A stretch of DNA of 55,680 nucleotides from assembly GCA_946408355.1 (NCBI GenBank), contig CAMJRX010000013.1:1-55680 (forward strand). Reading direction: 5' to 3'. Below the pieces are notes generated by a model, which saw only the letters and a list, made by a program, of their open reading frames with translations, was not told where the DNA came from and did no database searches. Position numbers and translations under genes: made by a program. The DNA is from an uncultured Selenomonadales bacterium. GTDB taxonomy: Bacteria; Bacillota; Negativicutes; Selenomonadales; Selenomonadaceae. Of this stretch, positions 26,101-36,709 are shown piece after piece. The number at the start of each line of letters is the position of its first letter. Position 1 is the stretch's first letter.

Positions 26101-27125
26101 AAATTTATCGACCGACTTACGTAAAAAATTTCAAGTGCGACGGCAAAGCTTGTGGTTCGCGGTGTTGTCGTGATTGGCGGATTGTGCTTGACGAAGAGAC
26201 GCGGGAAAAATTCTTGCGCCTCCCCACCGCCGACCGTCAAAAAATTTTCCAACACATTGACGAGTCCGCGCAGGCTTTCAAAATGCGACGTTCGGGCGCG
26301 TGTCCATTTCTCGATGAAAATTTTCTGTGCAAATTGCAACTCAAGCATGGCGAAGAATATTTAACGGCGATTTGTCAAAGTTTCCCGCGAGTAACTTACA
26401 AACTCGACGCAGAAATTTTTTTACAAGCAATGACGCTAACTTGTCCCGCCGCGGCGATTGAAATACTTCTGCGCAAAGAGCCGATAACTTTTGAAGTCGT
26501 CGACGAACTTAAAGCGCGGCAAGTGTTCGATTTCACGGAAAAAATCTCATTGCCCGCCGAAAAATTTTTGAATAGGCAACGCGACGCAATAAAAATTTTG
26601 CAACGTCGAGACTTGTCGATAAATCGGCGGCTGGAAAATCTCTGCGAATTTTTGGGCGAAAAAATTTCCGTGCCCGTTGACTTCGACGAAGAAAATCACG
26701 CGGCGGCTTTGGCTGAAATTTTCGGAGAGACTTACGACGCGAACTTGACAATCAGCAAAAAAAATCAGTTAGCAGAAATTTATCGGGAGCACAGGAAAAA
26801 TATTTTGACGCAACTGCGCGGGAATTTTTCAATCGTGCTGGAAAATTATTTGGTTAATGAATTTATCATGCGGTGTTATCCGAGCGCGTTTGCTGGCGAC
26901 GAGGCTTCTAATTGTCGCGTGTTCGTGACAACTTATCGGGCGTTGGAATTTGCAGCGGTTTTGACGACAATATCAAGGCGGCAGATGTCTTTGGAAGATT
27001 TTTTAGAAATGTTGTGCGCCATAAACGACAAACTTGACCACAGTCGCGGCGGCATGCGGGCGATAAAAAAATTTGCCAAGTTACACGACACCGAAGTTTT
27101 TTATTCGATGATGATTGAGCAATAG
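26097..27125 (+). CDS. fliB: FliB-family flagellin lysine N-methylase
   Basis: 342 residues with the FliB opening MKIYRPTYVKNFKCDGKACG, then SRCCRDWRI, and further Cys in GACPFLDENFLCKL and AICQSFPR; these Cys are conserved in the family and likely bind metal or a cluster. FliB methylates lysines of flagellin in Salmonella. It overlaps the iron-sulfur flavoprotein gene by four bases, which hints that the flavoprotein may supply electrons to it. Together with the GT41 pair it suggests flagellin modification, though no fliC is in the window. Confidence 0.85.
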   Translation: MKIYRPTYVKNFKCDGKACGSRCCRDWRIVLDEETREKFLRLPTADRQKIFQHIDESAQAFKMRRSGACPFLDENFLCKLQLKHGEEYLTAICQSFPRVTYKLDAEIFLQAMTLTCPAAAIEILLRKEPITFEVVDELKARQVFDFTEKISLPAEKFLNRQRDAIKILQRRDLSINRRLENLCEFLGEKISVPVDFDEENHAAALAEIFGETYDANLTISKKNQLAEIYREHRKNILTQLRGNFSIVLENYLVNEFIMRCYPSAFAGDEASNCRVFVTTYRALEFAAVLTTISRRQMSLEDFLEMLCAINDKLDHSRGGMRAIKKFAKLHDTEVFYSMMIEQ

Positions 27126-27153
27126 ACGTAGATTTAAATTTTGGAGGTGCATT

Positions 27154-28095
27154 GTGGATTTAGATTATTTAATTTTTCTGCAGGATTTGAGAAATGATTT
27201 TGGCGGCGAAAGTTTATTTTTAGCGATCTCAAACCTGACAACAGGTGCATTAACAGCGGCGATTCCCGCGATATTATTTTGGTGTATCAATAAATACGCT
27301 GGCATTTTCATTTTATTTAATGCGGAATGCGGTCGCGTAATAAATGATTTATTAAAAGGCACATTTTGCGTATATCGCCCGTGGTTTAGCAGTTCAGAGC
27401 TAATTCCGTCTGCGGAAGCAATGGGAAAAGCGTCCGAATATTCATTTCCGAGCGGACACGCACAATTTACGACGGCGGTTTACGGCGGATTCGCATTTTT
27501 TTACCGAAAAATTGTTCCGTTGCTAATAATTCCATGCGGATTAATAGTCTTATTGGTCGCGTTCAGCCGAAATTTTTTAGGCGTACACACTCCCCAAGAC
27601 GTTTTAGTCGCGATAATTTATTCAATCGGATTATTTTTCTTAGCGGAAAAAATTTTTAAATGGATAGGCAAAGACGACGAGCGTAAATTAATATTTTTCA
27701 TTGTCGGATTAGTAACGCTTGGAATAATTTTTCTTTGGCTGTATTTTAAATCGTATCCAGAAGACATTTTGAACGGAAAAGTAATTGTCGACCCGATGAC
27801 GGTAAGAATAGATGCCTTTGACGCGCTAGGATTTGGATTATCATTTTTTCTCGGTTGGTTTTTGGAGCAAAAATTTATAAATTTCAAAACAAAAGTTTCT
27901 AACAAAGACAAACTGTGGAGAATTATAATCGGATTTGCGGTTTTAGGCATAATATCGACGATAATTTATCCGTTGCTAAAAATCTTTTTAAATATTGAGG
28001 CGTATGTTTTTTTCAAAGCGTTTTTGCCGTTTTTCTCGATACTATTTATAATTCCGTTGATATTTACAAAGGTTGAGAAAAGATTTAAGCGTTAA
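27154..28095 (+). CDS. Membrane PAP2-family phosphatase
   Basis: 313 residues with ~8 hydrophobic helices. The three phosphatase motifs are complete: K-x6-RP (KGTFCVYRP), PSGH (SFPSGHAQ) and SR-x5-H-x3-D (SRNFLGVHTPQD). Such proteins dephosphorylate lipid carriers such as undecaprenyl-PP, phosphatidate or phosphatidylglycerol phosphate. The extra C-terminal helices (residues ~175-310) are longer than in small PAP2 enzymes. GTG 27154, 4 nt after GGAGGTG, gives MDLDYLIFLQDLR. Confidence 0.9.
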   Translation: MDLDYLIFLQDLRNDFGGESLFLAISNLTTGALTAAIPAILFWCINKYAGIFILFNAECGRVINDLLKGTFCVYRPWFSSSELIPSAEAMGKASEYSFPSGHAQFTTAVYGGFAFFYRKIVPLLIIPCGLIVLLVAFSRNFLGVHTPQDVLVAIIYSIGLFFLAEKIFKWIGKDDERKLIFFIVGLVTLGIIFLWLYFKSYPEDILNGKVIVDPMTVRIDAFDALGFGLSFFLGWFLEQKFINFKTKVSNKDKLWRIIIGFAVLGIISTIIYPLLKIFLNIEAYVFFKAFLPFFSILFIIPLIFTKVEKRFKR

Positions 28096-28100
28096 ATTCA

Positions 28101-29192
28101 ATGAAAAAAATAATTATAAGTCACAAACTTTTAGAAACCTGCGCGGTCGTGCTTGAAAACGGCGAAGTCACTGCAATTCATTTTTCGCACGAAGATAATC
28201 CCCGACTTGTTGGAAATACTTACAAAGGTCGCGTTAAAAATGTTTTGCCTGGCATGCGAGCGGCATTTGTAGATATTGGGCGCGATAAAAATGTTTTCTT
28301 GCAATTTAATGCCTCGAAAAAATTTTCAGTAGGTCAAGACGTTTTAATTCAGATTGACAAGGACGAAATTGGCGCAAAATGTGCACGAGCGACGTTAAAT
28401 ATTAGTTTAGCGGGGCGATTGTTGATTTTTTTGCCGACGTTAAATTATATTGGCGTGTCAAATAAAATTCGTGGTGAGGAACGTCAAAGACTTCATGCAT
28501 TGGCGAAAAAAATTCGTCCGACTAATTCGGGATTAATTGTTCGGACGGCAGCGGAAAGTTGCGACGAAAAATTTTTATTAAACGACCTTGCAAATCTTTT
28601 AAAAGTTTGGAATAAAATTTGCGAGAAAAATGTTAAGAAAAAATCGCCCGCGCTCCTTTACAGCGATAATAATTTGATTGAAAATATTTTGCGCGATAAT
28701 TTTACACCGGAAACGGAAATTATCGTCGACAATTTAAAAATTTATCGCCAGCTGATTGCAAATGTCGACAATGTTATTTTTTACGAAGATTCCGAGCCGA
28801 TTTTTGAAAAATTTAGCGTGGCTGAAGAAATTTTTAAAATAAATCAGCGCGAACTTTCCTTGCCGAGCGGCGGGCAAATTGTTATTGATAAAACAGAGGC
28901 TTTGACGGCGATTGACGTAAACACGGGAAAATTTATTGGCGATAAAAATTTTGACGAGACAATTTTAAAAACTAATATGGAGGCGGCAAAATTAATTTTA
29001 AAACAGTTGAAACTGCGCGACATTGGCGGGATAATTATTGTTGACTTCATAGACATGGAAAGCGACGCGCATAAAAAAATTTTAATGAACTTTTTACGTG
29101 AACGAGCCGCCTTTGATAGAAATAAAACGAAAATTATCGACATGACGCCGCTAGGTTTGGTTGAAATAACGCGGCAGTCGTCGAGACATTAA
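28101..29192 (+). CDS. rng: Short ribonuclease E/G family protein
   Basis: 363 residues. The S1 RNA-binding domain (residues ~36-105) and RNase H-like/DNase I-like catalytic region are present, with metal-binding Asp residues in TEALTAIDVNTGKF and GGIIIVDFIDM. It stops at PLGLVEITRQSSRH, exactly where other RNase E/G proteins continue into the Zn-link CPxCxG and the small domain. Typical RNase G is ~490 residues. Dimer or tetramer assembly through zinc is therefore unlikely here. The stop is followed at once by a good ribosome site for the next gene, so no frameshift explains the loss. Ribosome site of this gene is weak. Confidence 0.87.
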   Translation: MKKIIISHKLLETCAVVLENGEVTAIHFSHEDNPRLVGNTYKGRVKNVLPGMRAAFVDIGRDKNVFLQFNASKKFSVGQDVLIQIDKDEIGAKCARATLNISLAGRLLIFLPTLNYIGVSNKIRGEERQRLHALAKKIRPTNSGLIVRTAAESCDEKFLLNDLANLLKVWNKICEKNVKKKSPALLYSDNNLIENILRDNFTPETEIIVDNLKIYRQLIANVDNVIFYEDSEPIFEKFSVAEEIFKINQRELSLPSGGQIVIDKTEALTAIDVNTGKFIGDKNFDETILKTNMEAAKLILKQLKLRDIGGIIIVDFIDMESDAHKKILMNFLRERAAFDRNKTKIIDMTPLGLVEITRQSSRH

Positions 29193-29213
29193 AAAATTTT
29201 AGGAGGAATTTTT

Positions 29214-30092
29214 ATGTTGCACACTCTTCAAAACGACGTTCTTAAAATCACGGTTGCGGATCGTGGCGCGGAGTTGAAATCGATAACCGCACTTGCTGAC
29301 GGCGCGGAATATCTTTTCGATAGCAATCCGACTTGGTGGAAATATTCTTCGCCGGTACTCTTCCCGATTGTCGGTAAACTTGTCGACGATAAATATCGCG
29401 TTGATGGCAAGGAATATACTTTGCATGGTCACGGTTTCGCCCGCACGACCGATTTTTGGCTCGTCGACACCACTGATAACACTTTGACTTTTGCGCTTGA
29501 ATCCAACGCCGTGACGCTCAAGGTATATCCTTACAAGTTCCGCTTGGAAATTTCTTTTGAGCTTATCGGGCACGAAGTCAAAGTTCTTTGGAAGGTTGCA
29601 AATGTCGACGACAAGGAAATTTATTTTTCAATCGGCGCACACCCCGCGATTTGTTGCCCGCTTGCCTACAGAGAAAATTTTGATGATTGCTACTTGAAAT
29701 TTAATCGTGCAGAAAAATCCTCGCGTGTTCCGCTTACGGCTAATGGAACCCTCAGTCACGAACGAATTCCGACGCTTGACGGTACCGAACTTAATTTGAG
29801 TTACGAATTATTCAAAGGTGATGCGTTTGTTTTCGACGATTTAAAATCTGATGAAGTTTCGGTTTGTTCGCGTAAAAGTTCAAAGAAAATTACCGTCCGC
29901 GCTAAAAATTTCCCGTATTGGGGATTCTGGTCGCCTTCGCAAGGTGGTGCGCCGTTTATTTGTATTGAGCCGTGGCACGGGCACGCCGATTACGAAGATT
30001 TTACCGGCGAGCTTAAAGACAAGGAAGGCATTATAAAGCTTGCTGTTGGCGCGACTTTTGAAACGGAAATGTCTTTTATCATTGGTGATTAA
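29214..30092 (+). CDS. Aldose 1-epimerase family protein (LacX-like)
   Basis: 292-residue galactose mutarotase fold. Visible: DRGAELKSI, LFPIVGKL, LHGHGFAR with the first catalytic His, GAHPAICCP with the second, and FICIEPWHG with the catalytic Glu. This subfamily (LacX/YeaD-like) acts on aldoses or hexose-6-phosphates; substrate not fixed by context. AGGAGG lies 8 nt before the ATG. Confidence 0.9.
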   Translation: MLHTLQNDVLKITVADRGAELKSITALADGAEYLFDSNPTWWKYSSPVLFPIVGKLVDDKYRVDGKEYTLHGHGFARTTDFWLVDTTDNTLTFALESNAVTLKVYPYKFRLEISFELIGHEVKVLWKVANVDDKEIYFSIGAHPAICCPLAYRENFDDCYLKFNRAEKSSRVPLTANGTLSHERIPTLDGTELNLSYELFKGDAFVFDDLKSDEVSVCSRKSSKKITVRAKNFPYWGFWSPSQGGAPFICIEPWHGHADYEDFTGELKDKEGIIKLAVGATFETEMSFIIGD

Positions 30093-30093
30093 T

Positions 30094-30894
30094 TTGACAA
30101 CTTTAACGGTGCTGATTGAAAATACCGCGCCAGAAAATTCGCAGCTAATCGCGGAACATGGATTGAGTTTTTTAGTTGAAACGGTGCAGACAAAATTTAT
30201 ATTTGACTGTGGACACACGGGAGCCGCCTTTGACAACGCAAAAATTTTGGGCGTCGATTTGTCCGATATAAAAATTGCCGCGTTGAGCCATTCGCACTAC
30301 GACCACGCGGGCGGCTTTAAGAAACTTTTGGATTTTGCGCCGATTAAAACGATTTTTACTGGCGAAAACTTTTGGGAAGAAAAATTTTCTCGTACGGACG
30401 ACGGGTTTAAATATCGCGGTTGCGGCTTTGACGAAAATTTTCTATCTGCGCGAGGAATTGAGCAGAAAATTTGCCACGACGTTTTAAAAATTGACGAGGA
30501 CATTCGGCTTGTTGGGAATTTTAAGCGACGATATGATTTTGAGACGATACCGAAAAAATTTGTACGCGGCGATAAAAAAATTCCCGACGATTTTAGCGAC
30601 GAGATAATTTTAGTTTTGCGCGAGGGCGACGGGCTTGCACTTGTGACGGCTTGTGCTCATTCGGGCATTTTGAATATCGTTGCCGACGTTCGCGAGCGAT
30701 TTTCCATGCCGATTTACTCTGTGATTGGCGGCATGCACTTGACGGGCGCGACGCAAGAAAGAATTTCCCGCACACTTAACGAACTTAAAAATTTAGGCGT
30801 AAAAAAAATTCTCCCATGTCATTGTTCGGGAGAAGATTTTATAAAAAGTTGCGGCGAAAAAATTTCTACAGGCTCCGTCATAAAAATTCTGTAA
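30094..30894 (+). CDS. MBL-fold metallo-hydrolase (COG1237-type)
   Basis: 266 residues with the metallo-beta-lactamase fold: LIENTAPENSQLIAEHGLSF at the start is typical of COG1237, HSHYDH is the metal site, and CAHSG and GGMHL supply later ligands. Relatives are linked to a methanopterin-type phosphate synthase and to other phosphohydrolases. TTG 30094, one base after the epimerase stop with GGTGAT before it, was chosen because the family N-terminus begins there. Confidence 0.85.
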   Translation: MTTLTVLIENTAPENSQLIAEHGLSFLVETVQTKFIFDCGHTGAAFDNAKILGVDLSDIKIAALSHSHYDHAGGFKKLLDFAPIKTIFTGENFWEEKFSRTDDGFKYRGCGFDENFLSARGIEQKICHDVLKIDEDIRLVGNFKRRYDFETIPKKFVRGDKKIPDDFSDEIILVLREGDGLALVTACAHSGILNIVADVRERFSMPIYSVIGGMHLTGATQERISRTLNELKNLGVKKILPCHCSGEDFIKSCGEKISTGSVIKIL

Positions 30895-31073
30895 CTTACC
30901 CCTTTATAAGTGTAAAAAAAGATTTAATACGATTTGATTGAGCGAGAAACAAAGAAAGATTAAAGGCAATAACCTTTGATAACAATCTAACACAAAGCCT
31001 ATCAAAAGTTTTAGACAAAACGAAAATGACCAAGATTAAATCTTCAAGGAATTGTTGCGCTATACTATTTTAG

Positions 31074-31105
31074 AAACTTCAACATTTTTTGTTTGAAGTT
31101 TTTTT
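31074..31105 (+). terminator. Rho-independent terminator upstream of the MtnA-type gene
   Basis: Stem AAACTTCAA / TTGAAGTTT, ~10-nt loop, then a run of Ts. The gap 30895-31193 holds little else besides a possible -10 (TATACT at 31061) just before the hairpin and a small hairpin at about 30960-30980. The terminator may close the upstream operon or act as an attenuator for the isomerase gene. Confidence 0.65.
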
Positions 31106-31112
31106 GTTCAAG

Positions 31113-31176
31113 ACTCACAACGGGTTAATTACATTGACCAATGAGGTTATTTGCTTTAACACTCATAACGGATCAA
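31113..31176 (+). repeat. Two direct 16-nt repeats before the MtnA-type gene
   Basis: ACTCACAACGGGTTAA (31113-31128) and ACTCATAACGGATCAA (31161-31176) match at 13 of 16 bases and are 48 nt apart. They lie between the terminator and the start codon, so they could be regulator sites or an old duplication. Confidence 0.45.
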
Positions 31177-31193
31177 ATATGGAGGGTAAATAT

Positions 31194-32294
31194 ATGAGTA
31201 AAAAAAATATTATGGCTTATGAAACCGTAGATTTTGATGAGCAGGAAGGTGCTATTGTCATAATAGATCAGACGAAACTACCCGGTGAAGTGAAACTTCT
31301 TCATTTGAAGGAGCAAAAAGAAATGTGGCAAGCGATATATTTGTTGCAAGTTCGCGGCGCACCAGCCATTGGAGTTTTTGCGGCTTTTGCGCTATACTTG
31401 GCGGCGAAGGATATTAACGCTGACACGTGGGACGCTTTCTATGCCCCTTTTCATGAAGCTAAGGAATATTTAAATTCTTCGCGACCTACAGCAGTTAACT
31501 TGTCCAAAGCATTGAACCGAATGGAACAGTTAGCCATTGACAACAAAAACAAGCCCATTACGGAAATTAAATCCCTGATACTTAAGGAAAGTAAAGCAAT
31601 AAAAGCTGAGGACGTGTGGATGTGCCGCCGGATTGGAGAAAACGGTTTGACTTTGCTCAAGGACGGAGACGGTATTTTGACTCATTGCAACGCCGGTCAA
31701 CTGGCAACATCAAAATATGGAACAGCTTTAGCACCAATTCATTTGGGCGTGGAGCGGGGAATGAACTTTCGCGTTTTCTGCGATGAAACTCGTCCGCTGT
31801 TGCAGGGGGCTAGGCTGACCGCTTTTGAGCTGATAGCCGACGGAGTCGACACAACTTTAATTTGCGACAATATGGCATCTCAAGTAATGAAAAATGGCTG
31901 GGTAAACACTGTATTCGTCGGCTGTGACAGAGTGGCGGCTAACGGAGATTCTTGTAATAAAATCGGAACCTCTGGTTTAGCAATTCTGGCAAAATATTAT
32001 AATATTCCTTTTTATGTATTGGGTCCGACTTCTACAATCGATATGACTACCGCTAAAGGGGAAGATATTGTTATCGAACAGCGACCGCAGGAAGAAGTTA
32101 CAGAAATGTGGTACAAACAGCGCATGGCACCTCAAGGAGTTAAGGTTTATAATCCCGCCTTTGATTTTGTGGATAACGAATTAATATCTGGCATTGTGAC
32201 GGAATACGGAATTGCTCGACCACCCTACACTGAAAGTTTGAAAGAAATTTTTCGCAAAAAAGAAGAGGCAACGGCTTTTAAACACTATCTGTAA
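31194..32294 (+). CDS. mtnA: Methylthioribose-1-phosphate isomerase family protein (MtnA/DrdI type)
   Basis: 366 residues. Motifs: LLQVRGAPAIGVFAAF, THCNAGQLATSKYGTALAP with the catalytic Cys, and VFVGCDRVAANGDSCNKIGT with the catalytic Asp. The family isomerises 5-methylthioribose-1-P or 5-deoxyribose-1-P to the ribulose form. No other methionine-salvage gene is near, but a class II aldolase faces it with overlapping 3' ends. That pairing is the one used in the 5-deoxyribose disposal (DrdI-DrdA) or DHAP-shunt pathways. ATG 31194 follows GGAGGG; codon choice seems less skewed to GCG-type codons than in neighbours. Confidence 0.87.
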   Translation: MSKKNIMAYETVDFDEQEGAIVIIDQTKLPGEVKLLHLKEQKEMWQAIYLLQVRGAPAIGVFAAFALYLAAKDINADTWDAFYAPFHEAKEYLNSSRPTAVNLSKALNRMEQLAIDNKNKPITEIKSLILKESKAIKAEDVWMCRRIGENGLTLLKDGDGILTHCNAGQLATSKYGTALAPIHLGVERGMNFRVFCDETRPLLQGARLTAFELIADGVDTTLICDNMASQVMKNGWVNTVFVGCDRVAANGDSCNKIGTSGLAILAKYYNIPFYVLGPTSTIDMTTAKGEDIVIEQRPQEEVTEMWYKQRMAPQGVKVYNPAFDFVDNELISGIVTEYGIARPPYTESLKEIFRKKEEATAFKHYL

Positions 32295-33000
32295 GGTTAC
32301 TGGGATTGACGGCACCAGACGGTACACCGCCAGAAGTTATGCCCATTTTTTCCCTAATTTTAATCAGCTCGTTTACTTGCTTGCAGGAAAGTACATTTGC
32401 CTTGCCGATAATATGACAAGTGTACATAATAATCATAGCGTAATGCTCCAAAGATTCCAATCGATACCAAGCTTCCATTAGAAAATTGCCCCATGTAACC
32501 GCGCCATGATTGGCAAGCAACAGAGCATTATAACCGCGTACATACGGCGCAATAGAATCCGGAAGTTGCTGAGAACCTGGTACTTCATAATGAACGCAGG
32601 GAACAATTCCCAAGTTTACAATCGCTTCTGGATAAATTGCCTGATTCAAACCAATTCCAGCAATGGCAAAAGAAGTGGAAATGGGAGGATGTGCATGACA
32701 CACCGCGCCAACGTCTGTTCTTTCGTTATAAATTCGCAAATGCATTTTTACTTCGCTAGAAGGTTTTCGCGCACCTTGTTTTATAATCGTTCCGTCCAGA
32801 CGCATTTTAACCATATCCTTTTCGGACATAAAGCCTTTAGAAACTCCTGTTGGCGTTGTCCATATCATTTCGTCATCAACTTTGCAAGAAATATTTCCAT
32901 CGTTGGCGGCTACGAAATTTTTCATATACATGCGCCGCCCGATTTCTATGATTATTTTTTTTGCTTCCTCATCAGTAGGATATTGATTGATTTTGCTCAT
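32278..33000 (-). CDS. Class II aldolase (FucA/DrdA-like)
   Basis: 240-residue zinc aldolase of the AraD/FucA superfamily: NFVAANDGNISCKVDDEM, TPTGVSKGFM, KPSSEVKMHL with the acid Glu, CHAHPPIST with two zinc His, and LLANHGAVTWG. It would split a ketose-1-phosphate to DHAP and an aldehyde. With the MtnA-type isomerase opposite, 5-deoxyribulose-1-P or methylthioribulose-1-P are better candidate substrates than fuculose-1-P, as no fucose genes are present. The 3' ends overlap by 17 bases. AAAGGAAG precedes the ATG. Confidence 0.87.
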   Translation of the reverse strand: MSKINQYPTDEEAKKIIIEIGRRMYMKNFVAANDGNISCKVDDEMIWTTPTGVSKGFMSEKDMVKMRLDGTIIKQGARKPSSEVKMHLRIYNERTDVGAVCHAHPPISTSFAIAGIGLNQAIYPEAIVNLGIVPCVHYEVPGSQQLPDSIAPYVRGYNALLLANHGAVTWGNFLMEAWYRLESLEHYAMIIMYTCHIIGKANVLSCKQVNELIKIREKMGITSGGVPSGAVNPSNLTDSV

Positions 33001-33141
33001 AAGTCATTCTTCCTTTCGTTAAACTATTTTCTTTGAAATTTTGCGGAAACCTTCAGAGTTATTTTTAACTGTATTTTTGTCTTTGTCAAGGTGAATATCA
33101 ATATCGTTTTTGGTAAAAGGACTAAAACATTTAATTCGTGA

Positions 33142-33170
33142 TTGACATGATAAGCCATAAAAAGTATATT
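33142..33170 (+). promoter_or_regulatory. Promoter for the aldo/keto reductase gene
   Basis: Consensus -35 TTGACA (33142-33147), 17-nt spacer, -10 TATATT (33165-33170). It lies ~50 nt before the ATG at 33223 in the divergent gap with the aldolase gene. Confidence 0.75.
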
Positions 33171-33222
33171 TACTGTAAGAACTCTTGAGCAAAGCTTTTG
33201 TATGTTTTTATGAGGTTTTAAC

Positions 33223-34347
33223 ATGGCTTATCTCGGTGAAGAAATTAAAAAATTGGGATTCGGACTTATGAGATTGCCGCGCCTTGAGGACGAAACCATT
33301 GACCTTGAGCAAGTCAAAAAAATGGTCGATTTATTCCTGTCGAAGGGCTTCACGTATTTTGATACGGCGCGAGTTTATCCCGGCAGTGAAGACGCAATCC
33401 GGCAAGCGTTGGTTGAGCGTCACCCGCGCGATAAATTTACGTTGGCGACGAAAAACGCCGCGTGGATTAATTGCAAGACGCGCGAAGATGCAATCGCGCA
33501 ATTTGAAACGTCATTGGCTCGGACGGGCGCGGGCTATTTTGATTTTTATCTCCTGCACAATCTTGGAGAGTCGCGCACGGAATTTTTTGAGCGGTTCAAG
33601 ATGTGGGATTTCGTTTTCGAGAAAAAACGCGAAGGTTTGATTAAACACGTCGGATTTTCTTTCCACTCTACGCCCGAAGAACTCGACGAAATTTTGACTA
33701 AGCACCCCGAAGCGGAATTCGTTCAGCTCCAGATAAACTACGCTGACTGGGAAAATCCTGCTATTCAATCGCGCGGCTGTTATGAAGTCGCCCGCAAACA
33801 CAACAAGCCGATTGTTATCATGGAGCCGATTAAAGGCGGCATGTTGGCAAATCCCCCCGAAGTCGTCGCTGACGTTCTTAAAAAAGCAAATCCCGATGCG
33901 TCGTTAGCCTCTTGGGCAATTCGTTTTGCGGCAAGTTTAGACGGCGTTATAGCTGTTTTATCGGGCATGAGCACGCTTTCGCAAATGGAAGATAACGTTG
34001 CTTACATGGAAAATTTCAAGCGGCTTGACGACTCCGAACGGGCAACAGTAGACGAGGCACGCAAAGTTTTGGCGAGCTTGCCGATTATCCCTTGCACCAC
34101 TTGCAATTACTGCGCAAAAGTTTGTCCGCAAAATATCGGTATCAGCGGCGCATTTACCGCGTACAACGTTTTGACGCTTTACAAAGATAAAAAATTTGCC
34201 GCTGGTCAATATAATTGGCTGGTTGCAATGCATGATAAGAAAAACGCGAGCGAGTGCATTAAATGCGGTGCGTGTGAAAAAGTTTGTCCACAGCATATTA
34301 AAATTCGCGGCGAACTCGTTAAAGTCGCAAAAGCATTCGGCAAATAA
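33223..34347 (+). CDS. Aldo/keto reductase with C-terminal ferredoxin domain
   Basis: 374 residues. The TIM-barrel part has LGFGLMRLP, FDTARVYPGSEDAIRQAL with the catalytic Asp/Tyr, TKNAAW (Lys) and FYLLHNLGE (His). The C-terminal ~90 residues carry two [4Fe-4S] motifs, CTTCNYCAKVCP and CIKCGACEKVCP. Such fused enzymes are common in anaerobes and may couple carbonyl reduction to ferredoxin; substrate unknown. GAGG lies 7 nt before the ATG, and a terminator follows. Confidence 0.92.
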   Translation: MAYLGEEIKKLGFGLMRLPRLEDETIDLEQVKKMVDLFLSKGFTYFDTARVYPGSEDAIRQALVERHPRDKFTLATKNAAWINCKTREDAIAQFETSLARTGAGYFDFYLLHNLGESRTEFFERFKMWDFVFEKKREGLIKHVGFSFHSTPEELDEILTKHPEAEFVQLQINYADWENPAIQSRGCYEVARKHNKPIVIMEPIKGGMLANPPEVVADVLKKANPDASLASWAIRFAASLDGVIAVLSGMSTLSQMEDNVAYMENFKRLDDSERATVDEARKVLASLPIIPCTTCNYCAKVCPQNIGISGAFTAYNVLTLYKDKKFAAGQYNWLVAMHDKKNASECIKCGACEKVCPQHIKIRGELVKVAKAFGK

Positions 34348-34383
34348 TTTTATCAATCGTCCTGCAAACCATATACAGATAAT

Positions 34384-34418
34384 AAAAAACCCCTCATAAT
34401 TACTATGGGAGGTTTTTT
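34384..34418 (+). terminator. Rho-independent terminator after the aldo/keto reductase
   Basis: AAAAAACCCCTCATA / TATGGGAGGTTTTTT with a 5-nt loop, one mismatch and one G-T. A-run before and T-run after make it usable on both strands. Confidence 0.8.
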
Positions 34419-34448
34419 CTATGAAGAGATATTTTAACTGAAAGACAG

Positions 34449-34511
34449 TTGGCTTGAGTCGCAGATATAACAAAGATAATTTTGCTCATTATCAATGTTA
34501 TCTCAAGCCAA
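34449..34511 (+). promoter_or_regulatory. Fur-like box within a large nested inverted repeat
   Basis: GATAATtttgctcATTATC (34475-34493) has the outer hexamers and 19-bp length of the Fur consensus. It is concentric with ATAAC/GTTAT (34467-34471, 34497-34501), and is enclosed by a perfect 10-bp inverted repeat TTGGCTTGAG (34449-34458) / CTCAAGCCAA (34502-34511). The site lies ~50 nt before a 32-codon membrane-protein frame. Confidence 0.55.
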
Positions 34512-34561
34512 TCAAAATTAATTAATGATGTTGTCGTTGCTCGAATAAGGAGGCGATTTTT

Positions 34562-34660
34562 TTGAAATGGTTGCGTTGGGGAATTCGTGCAATAATCGCG
34601 GTGGCAGTCGTCCACGTAATATTTTTCTTGTTCATGCTGATTAAAATGTTGTCTGCTTGA
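34562..34660 (+). CDS. 32-residue single-span membrane protein
   Basis: TTG 34562 is preceded by AAGGAGG at exactly 8 nt, one of the strongest ribosome sites in the window. The product MKWLRWGIRAIIAVAVVHVI continues to FFLFMLIKMLSA: a basic, Trp-rich head followed by one hydrophobic helix with a His. An ATG-initiated alternative frame at 34567 gives a non-hydrophobic peptide with poorer spacing. A Fur-like box upstream suggests iron control. Function unknown; small membrane peptides of this kind often tune a transporter or oxidase. Confidence 0.6.
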   Translation: MKWLRWGIRAIIAVAVVHVIFFLFMLIKMLSA

Positions 34661-34675
34661 CTGCTATTACAAAGT

Positions 34676-36709
<2,034 letters not shown>

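Noticed and set aside
30895-31193. SAM riboswitch before the MtnA-type gene
   Set aside because: I looked for the conserved SAM-I core and its four-helix pattern and did not see them; only a terminator and two direct repeats stand out.
34567-34644. ATG-initiated 25-codon frame in the small-protein region
   Set aside because: Its ribosome-site spacing is 13 nt and the peptide has no feature, whereas the TTG frame has ideal spacing and a clear membrane helix.
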